A stretch of DNA of 64,000 nucleotides from Bacillus sp. MM2020_4 (GTDB lineage: Bacteria > Bacillota > Bacilli > Bacillales > Cytobacillaceae): NCBI RefSeq assembly GCF_011250555.1, contig NZ_JAANMZ010000008.1:1-64000 (forward strand), given 5' to 3'. The first letter of the stretch is position 1. The number at the start of each line of letters is the position of its first letter. The position numbers and the translations under genes were made by a program. A model generated the notes under the pieces. That model searched no databases, was not told the DNA's origin, and worked only from the letters and a program-made list of their open reading frames with translations. This document shows positions 62,158-64,000 of the stretch, piece after piece.

Positions 62158-63384
62158 GTGAATTATCAGAGAAAAACAGTAGTGGCTTCAGTCGCAGGTT
62201 TAACCCTAGAGGGAATGGACATCATGTTTATTTCTTTTGCTATGTCCCTCATTATCGCAGAATTTCATATTGATTTAGCAACGGGTGGGCTTATTTCTTC
62301 TATTACCAACATAGGGATGCTCGTTGGAGGAATAATTTTCGGAATTCTAGCAGACAAGTTTGGAAGAGTGAAGATCTTTACTTATACGATAATTTTGTTT
62401 GCTATCGGTACGGCACTAACCGGACTGGCGACAAATATTGAACAAATATACCTATTTCGATTTATTGCTGGTCTAGGAGCAGGAGGAGAATATGGAATCG
62501 GCATGGCACTGGTCGCAGAGGCATGGCCAAAGAATAAGCAGGGACGTGCTTCATCATATGTTAGTATCGGGGCTCAATATGGGGTGATTCTTGCCGCACT
62601 ACTTAGCGCTATCCTACTTCCGGCATGGGGTTGGAGAGGATTGTTCCTTGTCGGAGTGCTTCCGGTTATCTATGCCTTTATTGTGCGGAAGAATTTAGCC
62701 GAATCCCCGGAATGGCTAACTTCGAAAAAAGTGAAAAAGCTTGTGCCAAAGCAAGGAAATTTAAAGCAATTATTTGCAACAAAAAGGATTGCTTTAACAA
62801 CAGTGGCATTAGCTATAATGGCGAGTGTTCAAATTGCCGGCTATAATGGACTGATGATTTGGCTGCCATCAATGCTGCAAAAATCACAAGGTTTATCAGT
62901 TTCAAGTTCTGCACTTTGGACGATAAGTACTGCAGTAGGAATGATTGCAGGAATGCTGACATTTGGGCAATTCATGGATCGACTGGGGATGAAGAAGGCA
63001 TACGGAATTTTCTTATTTGCCTCAGCAGTGTCGGTTTTCCTCTATTCCTATGCATCCGGCAGTACAGGCCTTTTAGTTGGCGGCGCTATCGTCGGATTCT
63101 TTTCAAATGGAATGTTTGCTGGATATGGTGCATTAATCAGTAATTACTTTCCAGTTGAGGTTCGCAGTACGGCTACTAATACGATATTCAACTTTGGTCG
63201 AGCAGTAGGAGGCCTATCTCCAATTTTAGTTGGTTTCATATTACAGCATGCTACGGTCACTGTTGCAATGAGTTACCTTGCTTTACTTTATTGTTTATCG
63301 TTTATGGCATTGATTAGTTTAGGAAAAGGCCGGACTGGTCGCGAGCATAAGGCCATTTATTCCTCTACTAAAGCTGTATCATGA
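62158..63384 (+). CDS. MFS transporter under a PyrR-type leader
   Basis: A 408-residue major facilitator with about 12 helices. The MFS signature GILADKFGRVKIFT follows helix 2 near residue 62, and GAGGEYGIGMALVAEAWP follows helix 4. The pattern is that of the aromatic acid/sugar-acid symporter branch. The start is GTG 62158, with GGAAGGAG ten bases upstream; longer in-frame readings would run through the terminator hairpin and are rejected. The leader suggests control by pyrimidine levels, so a pyrimidine or precursor such as orotate, uracil or uridine is the likely substrate (inference). It has its own terminator. Confidence 0.85.
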   Translation: MNYQRKTVVASVAGLTLEGMDIMFISFAMSLIIAEFHIDLATGGLISSITNIGMLVGGIIFGILADKFGRVKIFTYTIILFAIGTALTGLATNIEQIYLFRFIAGLGAGGEYGIGMALVAEAWPKNKQGRASSYVSIGAQYGVILAALLSAILLPAWGWRGLFLVGVLPVIYAFIVRKNLAESPEWLTSKKVKKLVPKQGNLKQLFATKRIALTTVALAIMASVQIAGYNGLMIWLPSMLQKSQGLSVSSSALWTISTAVGMIAGMLTFGQFMDRLGMKKAYGIFLFASAVSVFLYSYASGSTGLLVGGAIVGFFSNGMFAGYGALISNYFPVEVRSTATNTIFNFGRAVGGLSPILVGFILQHATVTVAMSYLALLYCLSFMALISLGKGRTGREHKAIYSSTKAVS

Positions 63385-63394
63385 ATATACAAAG

Positions 63395-63440
63395 AGTGAC
63401 TGGTGCTTTCCTATTTGGAAGGTCCCAGTCACTTTTTTTT
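63395..63440 (+). terminator. Terminator after the MFS gene
   Basis: AGTGACTGG pairs with CCAGTCACT, followed by eight T. On the other strand it overlaps the end of the next gene. Confidence 0.85.
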
Positions 63441-64000
63441 AAAAAGACCTTTCTCTCGGCTGATCACGGGCAGGTTTTCCCTAATAAAAATTACACCCAT
63501 CAAGCCAATAAGGGAGAAGACCACTGGTATGAAGAAGCTGTAGTAATATCCCACACCAATACTGTTTGGCGTGGCAGGGAAACGGTCTAGTACCATTCCA
63601 AAAATACTCGGCAACAGGACGGCACTTAAAAAACCCCCAGTATTTGCAAACCCCGAGACAACTCCTGAATCTCTATTTGGAAAGGATTGGCGGACGATGG
63701 CAAAGGTTAAAGCACTTGCCCCATAACCACAGCCAATGATAAAAAATAGTATATGCAGCATCAAAAGTGGCGGCTTCCCATTAAACAAAATAAAGGCGGC
63801 CCAACACAATAAAATGGTGAGATGAACCATTACATATGGCCGTTTTATCGTTGCCAACACACTTGAGATCCAACTCGTTAACGGAGCTCCTATAAGGGCC
63901 CCGATGAGCCCAATCATAATAAGCTGACTTGCATCCGACCGAGTCATACCATATACATGGATTCCATAAGGAACAGCCCACGAACCGATAAATCCTACAT
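63429..64000 (-). CDS. MFS transporter, C-terminal part (runs off the window)
   Basis: The open frame continues to the right edge without a start, so only about 190 residues of the C-terminal half are seen. Visible helices include QLIMIGLIGALIGAPLTSWI, LLMLHILFFIIGCGYGASAL and GVVSGFANTGGFLSAVLLPS. The last pattern, with a Gly- and Asn-rich helix, is typical of MFS helix 11 in anion or organic-acid carriers. The substrate is unknown. It is convergent with the preceding MFS gene; an internal ATG at 63947 is not the likely true start. Confidence 0.8.
   Translation of the reverse strand, partial: VGFIGSWAVPYGIHVYGMTRSDASQLIMIGLIGALIGAPLTSWISSVLATIKRPYVMVHLTILLCWAAFILFNGKPPLLMLHILFFIIGCGYGASALTFAIVRQSFPNRDSGVVSGFANTGGFLSAVLLPSIFGMVLDRFPATPNSIGVGYYYSFFIPVVFSLIGLMGVIFIRENLPVISREKGLFKKK

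Noticed and set aside
61981..62160. SAM, purine or other metabolite riboswitch in the MFS leader
   Set aside because: No match to the conserved cores of those classes was seen, while both hairpins fit the PyrR-loop consensus.

Overview
The window is low-GC Firmicute chromosome, most likely from a spore-forming Bacillaceae species close to Bacillus or Neobacillus. The evidence is the strong AGGAGG-type ribosome sites, the 5S-tRNA cluster, spore genes (cotH, a SleL-type LysM/GH18 enzyme, a SleB-type hydrolase) and Bacillus-type regulators and enzymes (CcpN, Qox menaquinol oxidase, FbpA, YwbE, YkvS, LiaIH). No phage, transposase or CRISPR array was found. All calls come from reading the sequence; no database search was run.

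Layout. 1-1191: the 3' end of a 5S rRNA gene followed by eleven tRNA genes. 1.5-7.1 kb: a small Fur-regulated-basic-protein homologue, katG, a SEC-C/HEAT-like protein and a secreted-type sugar dehydrogenase homologue. 7.4-16.4 kb: accessory genes, including a decayed marR-acetyltransferase pair, a double VOC protein, a seven-blade RCC1-like protein, a hemerythrin, an esterase/D-cysteine desulfhydrase operon, a NIPSNAP-NUDIX fusion and a divergent Fpg-type glycosylase. 16.5-20.7 kb: ccpN, its partner kinase/phosphatase and pyruvate phosphate dikinase, a gluconeogenic control operon. 21-31.5 kb: a SUV3-like helicase, cell-wall enzymes, a fatty acid desaturase followed by a broken desR with no desK, a CBS protein and a FrnE-type thiol protein. 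31.5-34.2 kb: a spore-coat island, cotH between two paralogous Ser/Thr/Arg-rich repeat proteins. 34.4-46.2 kb: lipid and carbohydrate enzymes, a DUF438/hemerythrin protein, glgC, brnQ, two orphan ABC permeases, HAD proteins and an S1-domain protein. 46.5-50.3 kb: qoxABCD behind a perfect FNR-type palindrome. 50.3-61.9 kb: mostly core genes (guaC with a PurR operator, serC, purU, sleB-like, liaIH, a fabF paralogue beside an MmyB-type regulator, ywbE, ykvS). 62-64 kb: an MFS transporter with an RNA leader containing two PyrR-type binding loops, then the 3' part of another MFS gene that runs off the window.

The most interesting points are: (1) the MFS leader at 61956-62160, where one PyrR-type loop precedes a 15-bp terminator and a second loop, identical to the PyrR consensus, pairs with the Shine-Dalgarno sequence, suggesting combined transcriptional and translational control of a pyrimidine-related transporter; (2) the cotH island with two CotG-like candidate phosphorylation substrates; (3) regulatory decay, in which desR has lost most of its DNA-binding domain and a marR/acetyltransferase pair carries three internal deletions; and (4) FNR-type palindromes in front of a hemerythrin gene and qoxA.
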